Below, piece after piece: positions 1 to 9,924 of a stretch of 64,000 bases of DNA. Origin of the DNA: Psychrobacter sp. P2G3. Lineage in GTDB: Bacteria; Pseudomonadota; Gammaproteobacteria; Pseudomonadales; Moraxellaceae. Each line of letters opens with the position of its first letter. The stretch's first letter is position 1. The stretch is from the NCBI RefSeq assembly GCF_001593285.1, contig NZ_CP012529.1:1054001-1118000 (forward strand), read 5' to 3'. The notes under the pieces are model-generated. The model was given only the letters and a program-made list of their open reading frames with translations, made no database searches and was not told where the DNA came from. Made by a program: the position numbers and the translations under genes.

Positions 1-1
1 A

Positions 2-298
2 GTAGGACAGGCAAGCTATGCATCGTCCAAAGCTGGCGTGGTCGGTTTAACTTTGCCATTAGCGCGTGAGCTGGCACGTCATGGTATACGCGTCATGACT
101 ATCGCACCTGGGGTGTTTGCGACTCCAATGATGGAGACTATCCCTGAAAAAGCTCGTGAGCAGTTAGAGGCTAGCGTTCCTTATCCTAAGCGTTTGGGCA
201 ATCCTGATGAATTTGCCAAATTGGTGACTCAGATTATTGATAATGCCTACTTAAATGGAGAAGTCATTCGCCTAGATGGTGCCATTCGTATGGTCTAA
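2..298 (+). CDS. Short-chain dehydrogenase, C-terminal part (3-hydroxyacyl-CoA dehydrogenase type-2-like)
   Basis: The gene runs in from the left edge; only the last 98 codons are visible, in one open frame from base 2. The fragment begins just before the SDR catalytic Tyr-x-x-x-Lys (SYASSKAG). It continues through the helix after the active site and the PG-x-F/V-x-T-P cofactor loop ([10 protein letters not shown]), and ends with [13 protein letters not shown]. The PYPKRLG and EVIRLDGA segments resemble HSD10-type 3-hydroxyacyl-CoA dehydrogenases, which oxidise 3-hydroxyacyl-CoA with NAD+ in fatty acid or branched amino acid breakdown. That subfamily call is by similarity of motifs only; any classical SDR remains possible. 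The start and Rossmann motif lie outside the window. Confidence 0.8.
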   Translation, partial: VGQASYASSKAGVVGLTLPLARELARHGIRVMTIAPGVFATPMMETIPEKAREQLEASVPYPKRLGNPDEFAKLVTQIIDNAYLNGEVIRLDGAIRMV

Positions 299-457
299 CT
301 TATACCAGCTAGTTGGAAAATATCTTTAACAATTGAGTCTTATTCATAAAATTTTCACAAAATTTGGCATAGCGCTTTGATACATTAGGCAGATTCATTA
401 TCAGATTGGTACATTGTGATTTAGTTCTCCAATAGTCAATCATAAGGATCAAAGCCT

Positions 458-1039
458 ATGTCGTTTTCTCCCATGGATTTCAGCAAACATTGGCTAATTA
501 TTTCTATTGGACTTGCGATTGCTGTCGTTAGTACAAGTGCGATAGCTCATATAAAAAAAGTATCGGTCGATACGCAAGCTCTCTTTCATAACCCCAAAGC
601 CATTCCTAATACGGTAATTATTGATAAAGTCTTTGTCGATAAATCTGCGCGCGCGTTACAGTTACTCAGCAATAACGAAGTGATTAAATCCTATCGTATT
701 GCGCTAGGAGATAGTCCAGTAGGTCATAAGCAGTAAGAAGGTGATCAGCGTACGCCAGTAGGCATCTATAACTTAGATTATAAGAATGAAAACCCTATCG
801 CCTATCGTTCTATCCATATCAGTTATCCTAATGCCGCTGACAAGGCCCAAGCTGAAGCACTCGGTATTAATCCGAGCGGGGATATTATGATTCATGGGCA
901 AATGAATGGCTTTGGTCATCTAGCGTGGATTAATCAAAAAAGCGACTGGACTGATGGTTGTATCGCTGTCACCAACAATGAGATGGATGAGATTATAGAT
1001 GCCGTTGCGCTTGGTATTCCGATTGAAATAGTAGAGTAA
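458..1039 (+). pseudogene. L,D-transpeptidase (YkuD family) interrupted by an in-frame stop
   Basis: An open frame starts at 458 with an N-terminal hydrophobic segment (residues about 10-30, signal peptide or anchor). It stops at TAA 734-736 after 92 codons, then continues in the same frame without any shift to TAA 1037-1039, giving 193 codons in total. The second half carries the YkuD core: GDQRTPVGIY right after the stop, IMIHG with the conserved His, and DGCIAVTN with the catalytic Cys. Such enzymes make 3-3 cross-links or anchor lipoproteins in the periplasm. The stop sits in the usual G-x-K-x-x-EGD-x-R-TP stretch, so the first half is useless alone and no plausible restart precedes the second half. 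One base change explains it; a sequencing error is the main alternative. Confidence 0.8.
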
Positions 1040-1295
1040 TGAGCACTTTTCTTTTCTGTTGCATTAATAATGAACGTTAATTATAATTTTTCACTCTCAA
1101 GCACTAGGGCGTGTCCTCAATTTGAAAGAACCTCTTTACCTATAAAAAGTGAATTGAATATTATTACTAGGTTATAACAACACCGTATATCGTGGTTATA
1201 AGACCGTATATCAATTATGTTTTATGTTGCTAGTTTTCTTTTAATGTTTCTATGCTATTGTCTATAATCGTTTATACGAATGTAAGGGGAAAACT

Positions 1296-3269
1296 GTGTT
1301 TGATAAATATACTCACCACGAGTATAGAAATGACATCCAAGGGTTAAGAGCAGTAGGCGCCATTATTATTATGGTTTTCCATATATGGTTCAATAAGGTA
1401 TCAGGCGGAGTTGATGTCTTTTTCGTCGTTTCTGGGTTTTTGATGGCTTCAATTGTATTGAAGAGTTATTTTTTAAACGGTACATTTAGCCCATTTCCTT
1501 TCTGGGGAGGGGTGATAAAGAGAGTGGCACCATCAGCATATATCGTGCTTGCAGCCACATTAATTGCTAGCTACTTTATTTCATCTCCAGTCCTTATATA
1601 TACTGTGCTACATGAGATAATTGCCAGCGCCTTACATCTTGAAAATATACAACTGATCAGACTTTCTGTCGATTATTTATCTTCTGGTAGTCCGCCTAGT
1701 CCTGTACAACAGTTTTGGGCGCTATCTATCCAGATGCAGTTTTATGTGGTTTTCCCGCTAATTCTAATTCCTCTAGCTTATATCGCTAAGAAAAAACAAA
1801 CCTCAGCGCCTTTATTTTTAGGAGTAATTTTCGTCATATTGGCGTCTTTTGCATATGCTACGGTGTTGGTTAAAGACGATCCAGCGATGAGTTACTTTAA
1901 TCCGCTATCAAGGATTTGGGAGTTTTTCTTTGGATCACTCGCATTTCTTTTAATCTCAAATGCTAAAAAAATAAAATATAGACAAGCATTGGGGATTGTA
2001 GGTATTGCTCTGATTGTTGGTGGAGCTATATTGATTCCTAGAGGGGCAAGTTTTTCAGGTCCTGTATCATTGATTCCGGTACTTGGTGCAGTTTTTATTA
2101 TCATGTCTGGCATTGGTGGTAAGGGCGTAGTAAACAACCTATTATCAAATAAATTCTTAGTGTTTTTAGGCGGTATATCTTTTACTATTTACCTTTGGCA
2201 CTGGCCTATCTTAGTATTTTATAAAGAATATTTTGGTTATGAATCTGTTAGTCTGTTGCAAGGACTAATGATTATGATTGCCTCTACAGTTTTGGCATAC
2301 TTCACCAGTAAAAAAATAGAATCTCCTTTTAGAAAAATACCAAGAGAAAAAGTACTTGTTAACTTCTCAATCGGAGTCCTGTTTTTCTTACCGGTGATGG
2401 TAGCGGCTTTCGCATTTAGACATGAAGTAGTATCTACCACCGAAAGTGCAAAGACAGCGTTGGAAAGTAAGTCTGTTGAACCCTTTAAGGGCGACAGTAT
2501 CTACGTAGAAGATCGAGCCTTCAAACCAGATCGCGATCGGCTGCTTACGATAAAACAAAGAGTTCCTGCTGCCTATGCTCCTGGCTGTAATCAATCTATG
2601 GATGGAGAGGAGGTCACTACTTGCGAATTTGGAGACCTGAGTTCTGATAAAGAAATTGTACTAGCAGGAGGATCTCATGCCGTACAATGGATTACAGCGC
2701 TAGATACCATTGGACAAGATAATAATTTTAAAGTTATCAATATGACTAAGGCCGGATGCCCTTTAGGAGCACTTGAAGAGTCGAATGAATCTTGTCAAAA
2801 ATGGAACGAAGCCGCCATTGAAAAAATTATAGATATAAACCCTTATGCAGTCATTACAAACTCTACTAGAGTGAACTTAGAGAAAGGCGAATTTATTCCT
2901 CCATCATATGTTGATAGCTGGAAAGTGCTTGCTGATAACAAAATCGATGTTATCGGTATAAGAGATAATCCACGTTTCGACTTTGATGTACCGGACTGTC
3001 TACATAGGAATAGAAACGGGTCAGACGCAGATGCTTGTACCATAGATCGTGCAGATGCTTTACTACCGACTGATCCTACTTTAGAGTATCAAGACATTAT
3101 TACGGGCATTGATATGTCAGATATGTTCTGTACCGCCGAAAAATGTCTGACTACTTTTTCTGAAAAAATAATGTACCGTGATGCTGAACATATCAGCATA
3201 GAGTATGCTCATTTTATAAAAGATAAATTTGAGGATAAGCTAAAAGGCGCATTATCCACTCTCAGTTAA
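1296..3269 (+). CDS. OafA/YrhL-type membrane O-acyltransferase with C-terminal SGNH domain
   Basis: This 657-residue protein has the two-part layout of surface-sugar acetyltransferases. The N-terminal acyltransferase-3 domain (about 8-340) opens with YRNDIQGLRAVG, then a conserved His in the first membrane segment (MVFHIWF) and GGVDVFFVVSGFLM, and has about ten hydrophobic helices. The extracytoplasmic C-terminal part (about 430-650) resembles an SGNH domain: GGSHAVQW near 460 and RDAEHIS near 630 supply the Ser and the Asp/His. Block I reads GGSH rather than the usual GDSH. It probably acetylates lipopolysaccharide, capsule or peptidoglycan. The GTG start at 1296 follows AAGGGGA at 1284-1290. 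It stands alone, with no polysaccharide genes beside it, so the target is unknown. Confidence 0.85.
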   Translation: MFDKYTHHEYRNDIQGLRAVGAIIIMVFHIWFNKVSGGVDVFFVVSGFLMASIVLKSYFLNGTFSPFPFWGGVIKRVAPSAYIVLAATLIASYFISSPVLIYTVLHEIIASALHLENIQLIRLSVDYLSSGSPPSPVQQFWALSIQMQFYVVFPLILIPLAYIAKKKQTSAPLFLGVIFVILASFAYATVLVKDDPAMSYFNPLSRIWEFFFGSLAFLLISNAKKIKYRQALGIVGIALIVGGAILIPRGASFSGPVSLIPVLGAVFIIMSGIGGKGVVNNLLSNKFLVFLGGISFTIYLWHWPILVFYKEYFGYESVSLLQGLMIMIASTVLAYFTSKKIESPFRKIPREKVLVNFSIGVLFFLPVMVAAFAFRHEVVSTTESAKTALESKSVEPFKGDSIYVEDRAFKPDRDRLLTIKQRVPAAYAPGCNQSMDGEEVTTCEFGDLSSDKEIVLAGGSHAVQWITALDTIGQDNNFKVINMTKAGCPLGALEESNESCQKWNEAAIEKIIDINPYAVITNSTRVNLEKGEFIPPSYVDSWKVLADNKIDVIGIRDNPRFDFDVPDCLHRNRNGSDADACTIDRADALLPTDPTLEYQDIITGIDMSDMFCTAEKCLTTFSEKIMYRDAEHISIEYAHFIKDKFEDKLKGALSTLS

Positions 3270-3316
3270 ATAGAGTTTATAGTCGTATATAAGCAAATCA
3301 AGATAGCACCAAAATT

Positions 3317-3374
3317 AGGAAGTAGGGTAATGGATATACGACAAGTATAACTGTTAGCCTACTTCCTTTTTTGC
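3317..3374 (+). terminator. Terminator-like hairpin after the acyltransferase gene
   Basis: Ten-base arms AGGAAGTAGG (3318-3327) and CCTACTTCCT (3358-3367) flank a loop of about 30 bases and are followed by a run of T. The loop is long for an intrinsic terminator. The intergenic stretch 3270-3666 holds only this hairpin and the clpB promoter. Confidence 0.55.
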
Positions 3375-3556
3375 TTAAAAATATTGTCTTTTGTCTTGAG
3401 ATTTTGCACTTGAAATATATTCTAAAAATACCAATTAATAGTCAATATTAATATCAATACTAGTGGTAAGGTTTAATCTTTGCAGAGGTTGTAATCAGTC
3501 TGTCTTATGTATATACCAGAAAGTCATTATCTATTATTGACACGGTATACTTTTTA

Positions 3557-3585
3557 GTTGAAATACAATTCAACATACCGCATAT
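3557..3585 (+). promoter_or_regulatory. Sigma-32 (RpoH)-like heat-shock promoter of clpB
   Basis: GTTGAAA at 3557-3563, then 14 bases, then CCGCATAT at 3578-3585. This matches the sigma-32 consensus (CTTGAAA, 13-15 bases, CCCCATNT) at all but two positions. It lies about 80 bases before the clpB start, as expected for a heat-shock chaperone gene. Inferred from sequence only. Confidence 0.6.
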
Positions 3586-3666
3586 ATATAACAGTTGAAC
3601 AAAAGGGTTACACTATAAATCCACTACAAAGACTATTGATAAATACTAATTATAAAAGGTGAGAAT

Positions 3667-6264
3667 ATGAGGTTTGAAAAATTTACGCAGAAGCTACAGG
3701 CCGCCATTCAAGAGGCGCAAAGTCTAGCACTAGGTCGTGATAATACTGGGATTGATCCGGTGCATTTACTGGCAGTTTTATTACAGGATGAGTCTAACTT
3801 GTCTATCTGTCAGCAAGCAGGTGCATCTATTCCAGCATTAAAGAATGGCGTGGCGAAGGCATTGGACAATCAAGCTAAGATTGCTGAACCTACCGGTGAT
3901 GTAAATCTAAATCCAAACGCAGTTAAAATTCTAAATTTGGCCGATCGCCAAGCGCAAAAAGCTGGTGATGATTTTATTGCAACAGAATGGGTTATATTGG
4001 CACTGGCTGAACAAGGCGAGACTAAAAAAATATTTGAAAGTGCAGGAGTGACTGCTGCTAAGTTAAAAGTAGTAATCGAGCAGCTACGTGGTAATGAGAA
4101 GGTAGACAATCAAAACGCTGAAGATCAGCGTGATGCACTGAATAAGTATACGATTAACTTAACTGAGCAAGCAGAACTCGGTAAGCTTGATCCAGTCATT
4201 GGCCGTGATGAAGAGATTCGCCGTACCATTCAGGTACTGTCACGTCGTACTAAGAATAACCCAGTACTAATTGGTGAGCCAGGTGTTGGTAAGACTGCTA
4301 TTGTCGAAGGCTTGGCGCAAAAAATTATCAACGGTGATGTACCAGAAGGTCTACGCCGCAAAGAAGTGCTATCGCTAGATTTAGGTGCATTGATTGCCGG
4401 TGCAAAATTCCGTGGCGAGTTTGAAGAGCGTCTCAAAAGTGTGCTTAGTGATTTAGCCAAGCAAGAAGGTAATGTCATCTTATTCATTGATGAGCTGCAT
4501 ACCATGGTTGGGGCGGGTAAATCGGAAGGTGCGATGGATGCAGGTAACATGTTAAAACCTGCGCTGGCACGTGGTGAGCTACATTGCGTCGGTGCCACTA
4601 CTTTGGATGAGTATCGTCAGTATATCGAAAAGGATGCGGCGCTTGAGCGTCGTTTCCAAAAAGTCTTGGTCGATGAGCCGACAGTTGAAGATACTATTGC
4701 TATTCTGCGTGGTCTCAAAGACCGTTATGAGCTGCATCATGGGGTCGTTATTCAAGATAGCGCTATCATTGCGGCTGCGCGTATGAGTCATCGCTATATT
4801 ACTGATCGTAAACTGCCGGATAAGGCGATTGATCTCATTGACGAAGCAGCCAGTCGTCTGCGGATGGAGATGGACAGTAAGCCTGAGGCATTAGGTAAGC
4901 TCGATAGCCGTCTGATTCAGTTAAAAATGCAGCGCGAAGTGTTGAAAAACGAAGAAGATGCGGGTGCGAAAGCAGAGCTCAAAATACTAGATACACAGAT
5001 TGAAGAAGTTGAAAAAGAGTCTGCTGACCTCAATGAGATTTGGCAGGCTGAAAAGGCTTTAGTTGAAGGTAGTAAACAACATAAAGAAAACTTGGATAAA
5101 GCACGTATTCAGCTAGAAAAAGCCTCGCGTGATGGCGATTATGCAGAAATGTCTCGATTACAATATGGTGTGATACCCGAACTTGAAAAACAAATTGCCG
5201 AGATTGATTTGGCTGAGCAAAAGGAGCAAGCAGGCGAGCCAATATCCGTCAAATTATTGCGGAATAAAGTAACTGACAATGAGGTTGCAGAAGTCGTTGC
5301 GGCAGCCACAGGGATTCCTGTCAGTAAAATGATGCAAGGTGAACGCGATAAGATGCTGGCGATGGAAGACAAGCTCCACGAACGCGTCATTGGTCAAGAT
5401 GAAGCAGTTGAGTCGGTTGCCAATGCGGTGCGCCGTAGTCGTGCAGGCTTATCTGACCCGAATCGTCCTTCTGGCTCGTTCTTATTTCTAGGGCCAACAG
5501 GCGTAGGTAAGACTGAGCTGACCAAATCTTTGGCAAACTTCTTGTTTGATAGTGAAGATGCGATGGTGCGTATCGACATGAGTGAGTTCATGGAAAAGCA
5601 CAGTGTCAGTCGCTTGGTAGGTGCGCCTCCTGGTTATGTCGGCTACGAAGAGGGTGGTACATTGACAGAAGCGGTACGCCGCAAGCCTTATAGTGTCGTG
5701 CTGTTCGATGAGGTAGAAAAAGCGCACCCTGATGTGTTCAATATCTTGTTGCAAGTATTGGACGATGGGCGCTTGACTGACTCGCAAGGTCGCGTAGTAG
5801 ACTTTAAGAATACCGTTATCATTATGACCAGTAACTTGGGTTCACATAAAATCCAAGAAATGGTTGGCGACGATTACAAAGACATCAAAGCGGCAGTGAT
5901 GGATTCAGTTGGCGAGCATTTCCGTCCTGAGTTTGTGAACCGTATTGATGAGATTGTAGTGTTCCATGCGCTGGGTCAAGAACAAATGGCCGGTATTGCT
6001 GATATTCAGCTAGAGCGTCTGCGCCATCGCTTGCAAGAGCGTGAGCTAGACATTACGCTATCTGATGAAGCAATGAGTCAGCTGGTCGCAGTTGGTTATG
6101 ATCCTGTATACGGTGCGCGTCCGCTCAAGCGTGCTATCCAACAAGAGATTGAAAACCCGCTATCATTGAAATTGCTGGCAGGTGACTTTGTCGCGGGTGA
6201 CATCATTAAAGTCGATGTTGGCCTAGATGATAAGCTGACTTTCGATAAGCTTAGAATGAGCTAA
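3667..6264 (+). CDS. clpB: ClpB disaggregase (Hsp100 AAA+ ATPase)
   Basis: This 865-residue protein is full length for ClpB (E. coli 857). ClpB works with DnaK/DnaJ/GrpE to pull proteins out of aggregates after heat stress, as a cytoplasmic hexamer. Order of parts: N-terminal double Clp-N repeat (1-145); first AAA+ domain with GEPGVGKT near 203 and the Walker B FIDELH near 275; a long coiled-coil middle domain (about 400-530, rich in Glu/Lys/Gln), which separates ClpB from ClpA; second AAA+ domain with GPTGVGKT near 609 and [14 protein letters not shown]; and the C-terminal D2-small domain ending in [14 protein letters not shown]. The ATG follows AAGGTGAG. It appears monocistronic, with its own heat-shock-type promoter and a terminator. 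Confidence 0.98.
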   Translation: MRFEKFTQKLQAAIQEAQSLALGRDNTGIDPVHLLAVLLQDESNLSICQQAGASIPALKNGVAKALDNQAKIAEPTGDVNLNPNAVKILNLADRQAQKAGDDFIATEWVILALAEQGETKKIFESAGVTAAKLKVVIEQLRGNEKVDNQNAEDQRDALNKYTINLTEQAELGKLDPVIGRDEEIRRTIQVLSRRTKNNPVLIGEPGVGKTAIVEGLAQKIINGDVPEGLRRKEVLSLDLGALIAGAKFRGEFEERLKSVLSDLAKQEGNVILFIDELHTMVGAGKSEGAMDAGNMLKPALARGELHCVGATTLDEYRQYIEKDAALERRFQKVLVDEPTVEDTIAILRGLKDRYELHHGVVIQDSAIIAAARMSHRYITDRKLPDKAIDLIDEAASRLRMEMDSKPEALGKLDSRLIQLKMQREVLKNEEDAGAKAELKILDTQIEEVEKESADLNEIWQAEKALVEGSKQHKENLDKARIQLEKASRDGDYAEMSRLQYGVIPELEKQIAEIDLAEQKEQAGEPISVKLLRNKVTDNEVAEVVAAATGIPVSKMMQGERDKMLAMEDKLHERVIGQDEAVESVANAVRRSRAGLSDPNRPSGSFLFLGPTGVGKTELTKSLANFLFDSEDAMVRIDMSEFMEKHSVSRLVGAPPGYVGYEEGGTLTEAVRRKPYSVVLFDEVEKAHPDVFNILLQVLDDGRLTDSQGRVVDFKNTVIIMTSNLGSHKIQEMVGDDYKDIKAAVMDSVGEHFRPEFVNRIDEIVVFHALGQEQMAGIADIQLERLRHRLQERELDITLSDEAMSQLVAVGYDPVYGARPLKRAIQQEIENPLSLKLLAGDFVAGDIIKVDVGLDDKLTFDKLRMS

Positions 6265-6310
6265 TAAAGTCAAAATGATCCTATATTAGAATATTAGTTT
6301 GGCAATAAAC

Positions 6311-6347
6311 CAACCCCTTATTTGCAATAGCAGGTAAGGGGTTTTTC
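6311..6347 (+). terminator. Intrinsic terminator of clpB
   Basis: Inverted repeat ACCCCTTA ... TAAGGGGT followed by TTTTTC, about 50 bases after the clpB stop. Confidence 0.8.
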
Positions 6348-6426
6348 TATACAAAAACATAATCTGTACCAGAGCGTGCGTTATGCTTGTTATATTAGAG
6401 GAAAGCGGACTTAAAGGAATAATATT

Positions 6427-7662
6427 ATGATAACGAATACTAAGCTTATAAAAGTACCTTTGACCATAATAGCGCTATTATTTAGCGCCTCTGCTTGCTC
6501 TAATCCATCTACAGTGAATAATGACACAGCCACTGTGCAATCAGAAGCGTCCGACAGCTCTGCTACCGAGGTAAAAGCCGATGGCGACGAACCTGAATTC
6601 ACGACTAAGACTCTAACCAGCTTTGATGAGCCATGGGCGATGACAGCGCTACCTAAAAGCGATAATGAGTCACGTAAACTACTAGTGACTCAAAAAGCAG
6701 GTGAGCTGTTTATTGTCGATACCGCAACAGGGAACAAGACAAAAGTAAACGATGTACCCAAGGTCGCTTATGGTGGGCAGGGGGGACTCGGTGATTTAAT
6801 TCTTGCGCCAGACTTTGCTACTACCAACATGGTATATCTTAGCTACGTTGAAGCAGGAAGTGGCGCAGATAGCAATCAATTTGGGGCTAAGGTTATCAAA
6901 GCCAAACTTGCAGGATTAGATACTGATGCGCCAAGCTTGCAAGATATTACGCCAATTTGGCAGCAAACGCCAAAAGTTAAAGGTCAAGGCCATTATAGCC
7001 ATCGTTTACTATTCTCTCCTGATGGACAGTACTTATATATCAGCTCAGGTGAACGTCAGAAAAAAGACCCTGCACAAGATATGACGGTCAATTTGGGCAA
7101 GATAATACGGCTAAACGCTGATGGCTCTGTACCAAAAGACAATCCATTTGTAGGCAATGCTAACGATATCGCCTCGCAGTTTTGGACGATAGGTCATCGT
7201 AACGTACTCGGTATGACGTTTGATGATAGTGGTAGACTCTGGGCGCACGAGATGGGTCCAAAAGGCGGTGATGAATTTAACCTGATTAAAAAAGGTAGCA
7301 ATTATGGTTGGCCTATCGTCTCTAATGGGCGTAACTATTCAGGCACTGATATTCCTGATCATAATACTCGTCATGAATTTGAAGCGCCTAAAATCACTTG
7401 GACACCAGTGATATCACCGTCGTCTATGAGTATATATTCTTCTGGTACTCAAAACGATTTTCCAGCATGGCAAAGCAGTGCACTTATCAGTGGTCTATCA
7501 TCCAAAGCATTGATAGTGGTAAGTTTGGATGAGAATGACGCAGCTCATGAACGTTACCGTTATGATATGGGTGAGCGTATTCGTAGCGTGCTGGCAGTAG
7601 ATGGAGAAGTATGGCTACTAGAAGATGGTGATAATGGTAAGTTGCTAAAATTGCTACCTTAA
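6427..7662 (+). CDS. PQQ-dependent soluble aldose sugar dehydrogenase-like lipoprotein
   Basis: The 411-residue protein starts with a lipoprotein-type signal (hydrophobic stretch, then SASACS near residue 24) and a low-complexity Ser/Thr/Asp/Glu linker to about 50. The rest is a six-bladed beta-propeller of the GSDH family (like E. coli YliI). Recognisable pieces are GGQGGLGDLILAPDF, GHYSHRLLFSPDG, YISSGERQ, GKIIRLNADGSVP, IGHRNVLGMTFD, LWAHEMGPKGGDE and GSNYGWP. His in the SHR and GHRN segments and the GGDE acid are the usual PQQ and Ca2+ site neighbours. It would oxidise aldoses in the periplasm or at the outer membrane if PQQ is available. No pqq genes lie in the window, so the cofactor supply is unknown. 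Confidence 0.88.
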   Translation: MITNTKLIKVPLTIIALLFSASACSNPSTVNNDTATVQSEASDSSATEVKADGDEPEFTTKTLTSFDEPWAMTALPKSDNESRKLLVTQKAGELFIVDTATGNKTKVNDVPKVAYGGQGGLGDLILAPDFATTNMVYLSYVEAGSGADSNQFGAKVIKAKLAGLDTDAPSLQDITPIWQQTPKVKGQGHYSHRLLFSPDGQYLYISSGERQKKDPAQDMTVNLGKIIRLNADGSVPKDNPFVGNANDIASQFWTIGHRNVLGMTFDDSGRLWAHEMGPKGGDEFNLIKKGSNYGWPIVSNGRNYSGTDIPDHNTRHEFEAPKITWTPVISPSSMSIYSSGTQNDFPAWQSSALISGLSSKALIVVSLDENDAAHERYRYDMGERIRSVLAVDGEVWLLEDGDNGKLLKLLP

Positions 7663-7719
7663 TCGGGTGATTGCATTAGACAGCATTGATAGATGAGCTG
7701 ACTAATTATTCTATACCTC

Positions 7720-7751
7720 AACCTCACATTTGTACGAAATGTGAGGTTTTT
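7720..7751 (+). terminator. Intrinsic terminator after the sugar dehydrogenase
   Basis: Perfect 12-base arms, AACCTCACATTT (7720-7731) and its complement (7737-7748), with a 5-base loop and a T run. Confidence 0.9.
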
Positions 7752-7918
7752 CAACATTTGACTATTAAAAATATTGAGTAAAAATATTGGTTTTTTTAAA
7801 TCAATTTGGATTAGAGCGAGTGGTTTATCTAATGATACATTGGCATTAAGACAAACTTAGTAGTAGTTAAACACAGAGATAACGGAAGTATTTTTATTGA
7901 GTTTTATTTTGTAATTAA

Positions 7919-7947
7919 TTGATAATTAAGGATTAGTTTGTTAAGGT
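7919..7947 (+). promoter_or_regulatory. Sigma-70 promoter of the first BCCT gene
   Basis: TTGATA (7919-7924), 17 bases, TAAGGT (7942-7947), ending 30 bases before the ATG. The same -35, spacing and distance recur before the next two BCCT genes, which strengthens the call. The gene-free stretch 7663-7977 otherwise contains only the upstream terminator and AT-rich DNA. Confidence 0.65.
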
Positions 7948-7977
7948 GACATTCCTTAGATTACGAGATTTTAACCC

Positions 7978-9627
7978 ATGAACGAAGTAAAAGTAGAAAG
8001 ATTGGGTCCATTCCCAAGGGTTAATAAGCCTGTTTTTATTACCTCAGGTGTTTTAATTGTTGGTTTCATTATTTTTGGTGCTTTTTTTACTGAAACTGCA
8101 TCCGCACTTTTTAGTTTTTTACAAAGTTTTATTGCTGATAAGTTTGGCTGGCTGTTCATTATATTAATGAACGTGGCATTAGTCTTTTGTATCTATCTAG
8201 CAGCGAGTCGCTACGGTGACATTCGTTTAGGTAAACAGACAGAGCGACCACAATATAGTCTTGTCTCTTGGATAGGTATGTTGTTCTCAGCTGGTATTGG
8301 TATTGGGCTGGTATACTGGGGCACAGCGGAGCCCTTGTACCACTTCATGGCACCACCAATGGGTGAAGCAGAAACAGTAGAAGCCGCCAAACAAGCGATG
8401 AATATCTCATTTGTACATTGGGGATTGCATGCTTGGGCAATTTATACCATCGTAGCGCTCTCCTTAGCTTATTTTCATTTTCGCCGTGGTCTGCCTCTAT
8501 CCATTCGCTCAACACTATATCCATTATTGGGTCAAAGGATTTATGGCGGTTGGGGACATACTGTCGATATTTTGGCGGTATTTGGTACGATGTTTGGTGT
8601 CGTAACTTCGCTAGGTTTGGGAGTTATGCAGATCAACTCAGGCCTTGAGGGTTTGTTTGGCATACCAAACAGCTTACCTGTGCAGTTTCTCATTATTGCC
8701 TTTGTGACTGCATTAGCCTGCGTATCTCTTATGTTGGGTCTTGATAAAGGTATCAAGCGCTTAAGTGATATCAATATGGGCCTTACTGGTGTGCTGTTAG
8801 CCTTTATAGTGATTTTAGGTCCAACACTATTTATTTTTGATAGTTTCATTGAAAATATTGGTAACTATCTAATGTCTGTCATTCCATTAGGTTTTTGGGG
8901 TGAGGCTTACAGTAATACCGATTGGCAGTCGTCATGGACAATTTTCTATTGGGCATGGTGGGTAAGTTGGGCGCCATTTGTAGGTGTATTTATTGCCCGT
9001 ATTAGCCGTGGTCGTACCATCCGTGAGTTTGTATTGGGTGTGCTATTAATCCCAATGACCATTTTATTCTTCTGGTTTACTGCCTTCGGTGGTGTTGCTA
9101 TTCATATGGAGCTGTTGGCAGCTCTTGATCCAGCCTTGGTTAGCCCAGGATTGGTCGAAGCCGTACAAGCAGATACTGGTAGCGCAATCTTTAAATTGGT
9201 CGAGTACTATCCACTTACCAAACCTATTACTTTGTTGATCGTCATTATGATTGTACTTTGGTTTGTGACCTCATCAGACTCCGCAAGCTTTGTTATCGAT
9301 ATGTTGACGGCTGGTGGTGATACCAATCCACCAAAGATTCAGCGTTTATTTTGGGCAACGATGGAAGGTCTGATTGCGGCTATATTATTAGCAGCAGGTG
9401 GATTAGGTGCACTGCAAGCAGCAGCTATTGTGGCAGGACTACCGTTTGCCTTAGTGATATTTGTAATGATGTATGCACTTTTACGTGGTCTGGGTCGAGA
9501 TCGTTTGATACTTTATCGCGCTCAACAACAATTTATTACTGATGAATCTGCGGATCATAACTCAGCCAATGAATTTATTGATGAAAAACTGCTAAAGGGA
9601 CCACCTAAAATTGTAAAAGGTGACTAA
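7978..9627 (+). CDS. BCCT family osmolyte (betaine/choline/carnitine-type) transporter, copy 1
   Basis: The 549-residue protein has 12 predicted membrane helices and the BCCT signature. SWIGMLFSAGIGIGLVYWGTAEP in TM3 carries the glycine-rich substrate/ion motif (written here as its segments GMLFSAGIGIG and YWGTAEP). The tryptophan box FYWAWWVSWAPFVG with ISRGRTIREF lies near residues 330-350. FVTSSDSASFVIDML near 430 carries the Thr/Ser that line the second sodium site in BetP. It should import a quaternary ammonium osmoprotectant with Na+ across the inner membrane. The exact solute cannot be read from sequence. It is the first of three tandem paralogues; the tails are also conserved (ITDES, SANEF, GPP). 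Confidence 0.93.
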   Translation: MNEVKVERLGPFPRVNKPVFITSGVLIVGFIIFGAFFTETASALFSFLQSFIADKFGWLFIILMNVALVFCIYLAASRYGDIRLGKQTERPQYSLVSWIGMLFSAGIGIGLVYWGTAEPLYHFMAPPMGEAETVEAAKQAMNISFVHWGLHAWAIYTIVALSLAYFHFRRGLPLSIRSTLYPLLGQRIYGGWGHTVDILAVFGTMFGVVTSLGLGVMQINSGLEGLFGIPNSLPVQFLIIAFVTALACVSLMLGLDKGIKRLSDINMGLTGVLLAFIVILGPTLFIFDSFIENIGNYLMSVIPLGFWGEAYSNTDWQSSWTIFYWAWWVSWAPFVGVFIARISRGRTIREFVLGVLLIPMTILFFWFTAFGGVAIHMELLAALDPALVSPGLVEAVQADTGSAIFKLVEYYPLTKPITLLIVIMIVLWFVTSSDSASFVIDMLTAGGDTNPPKIQRLFWATMEGLIAAILLAAGGLGALQAAAIVAGLPFALVIFVMMYALLRGLGRDRLILYRAQQQFITDESADHNSANEFIDEKLLKGPPKIVKGD

Positions 9628-9665
9628 TTTTTAGTGTTTAAGTTCTAGTGATTAAGTTCTATAAG

Positions 9666-9698
9666 AAAGCCCAACTCTGTATGAGTTGGGCTTTTTTT
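9666..9698 (+). terminator. Intrinsic terminator after BCCT copy 1
   Basis: Perfect 12-base arms AAAGCCCAACTC / GAGTTGGGCTTT with a 5-base loop and a run of T. Confidence 0.92.
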
Positions 9699-9867
9699 GA
9701 GAGCGAGTTTGTAATGATAAAGGCTTAGCGATATATGTACTCTGAAGGTAGCTTTTTAATCATTCATATTTAAAATCAATACGTTACTTAAGCAAAAAAT
9801 AAACTATAACTTAAATCAATAACTCCTTTTTTATTGCAAACTTTTTTTACAATAAAATCCCATTAAA

Positions 9868-9896
9868 TTGATAATTGGGTAACATCTTGTTATGGT
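9868..9896 (+). promoter_or_regulatory. Sigma-70 promoter of the second BCCT gene
   Basis: TTGATA (9868-9873), 17 bases, TATGGT (9891-9896), 28 bases before the chosen ATG. It is near-identical to the promoter of copy 1, including the sequence just after the -35 (ATT) and before the -10 (TTGT). Confidence 0.65.
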
Positions 9897-9924
9897 AGCA
9901 ACCCCTTAGATTTTGGAAAGCATA

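Noticed and set aside
734..736. Programmed readthrough or recoding of TAA in the L,D-transpeptidase gene
   Set aside because: TAA is not a selenocysteine or pyrrolysine codon, there is no hairpin right after it, and the family shows no recoding, so simple inactivation or error is more likely.
1100..1135. Possible insertion-sequence end (GGGCGTGTCCTC) before the acyltransferase
   Set aside because: No matching inverted partner, target duplication or transposase fragment could be found nearby.
4230..4598. 122-codon open frame on the minus strand inside clpB
   Set aside because: It is antisense to the strongly conserved first AAA+ domain and its product has no motif or ribosome site; it follows from clpB codon bias.
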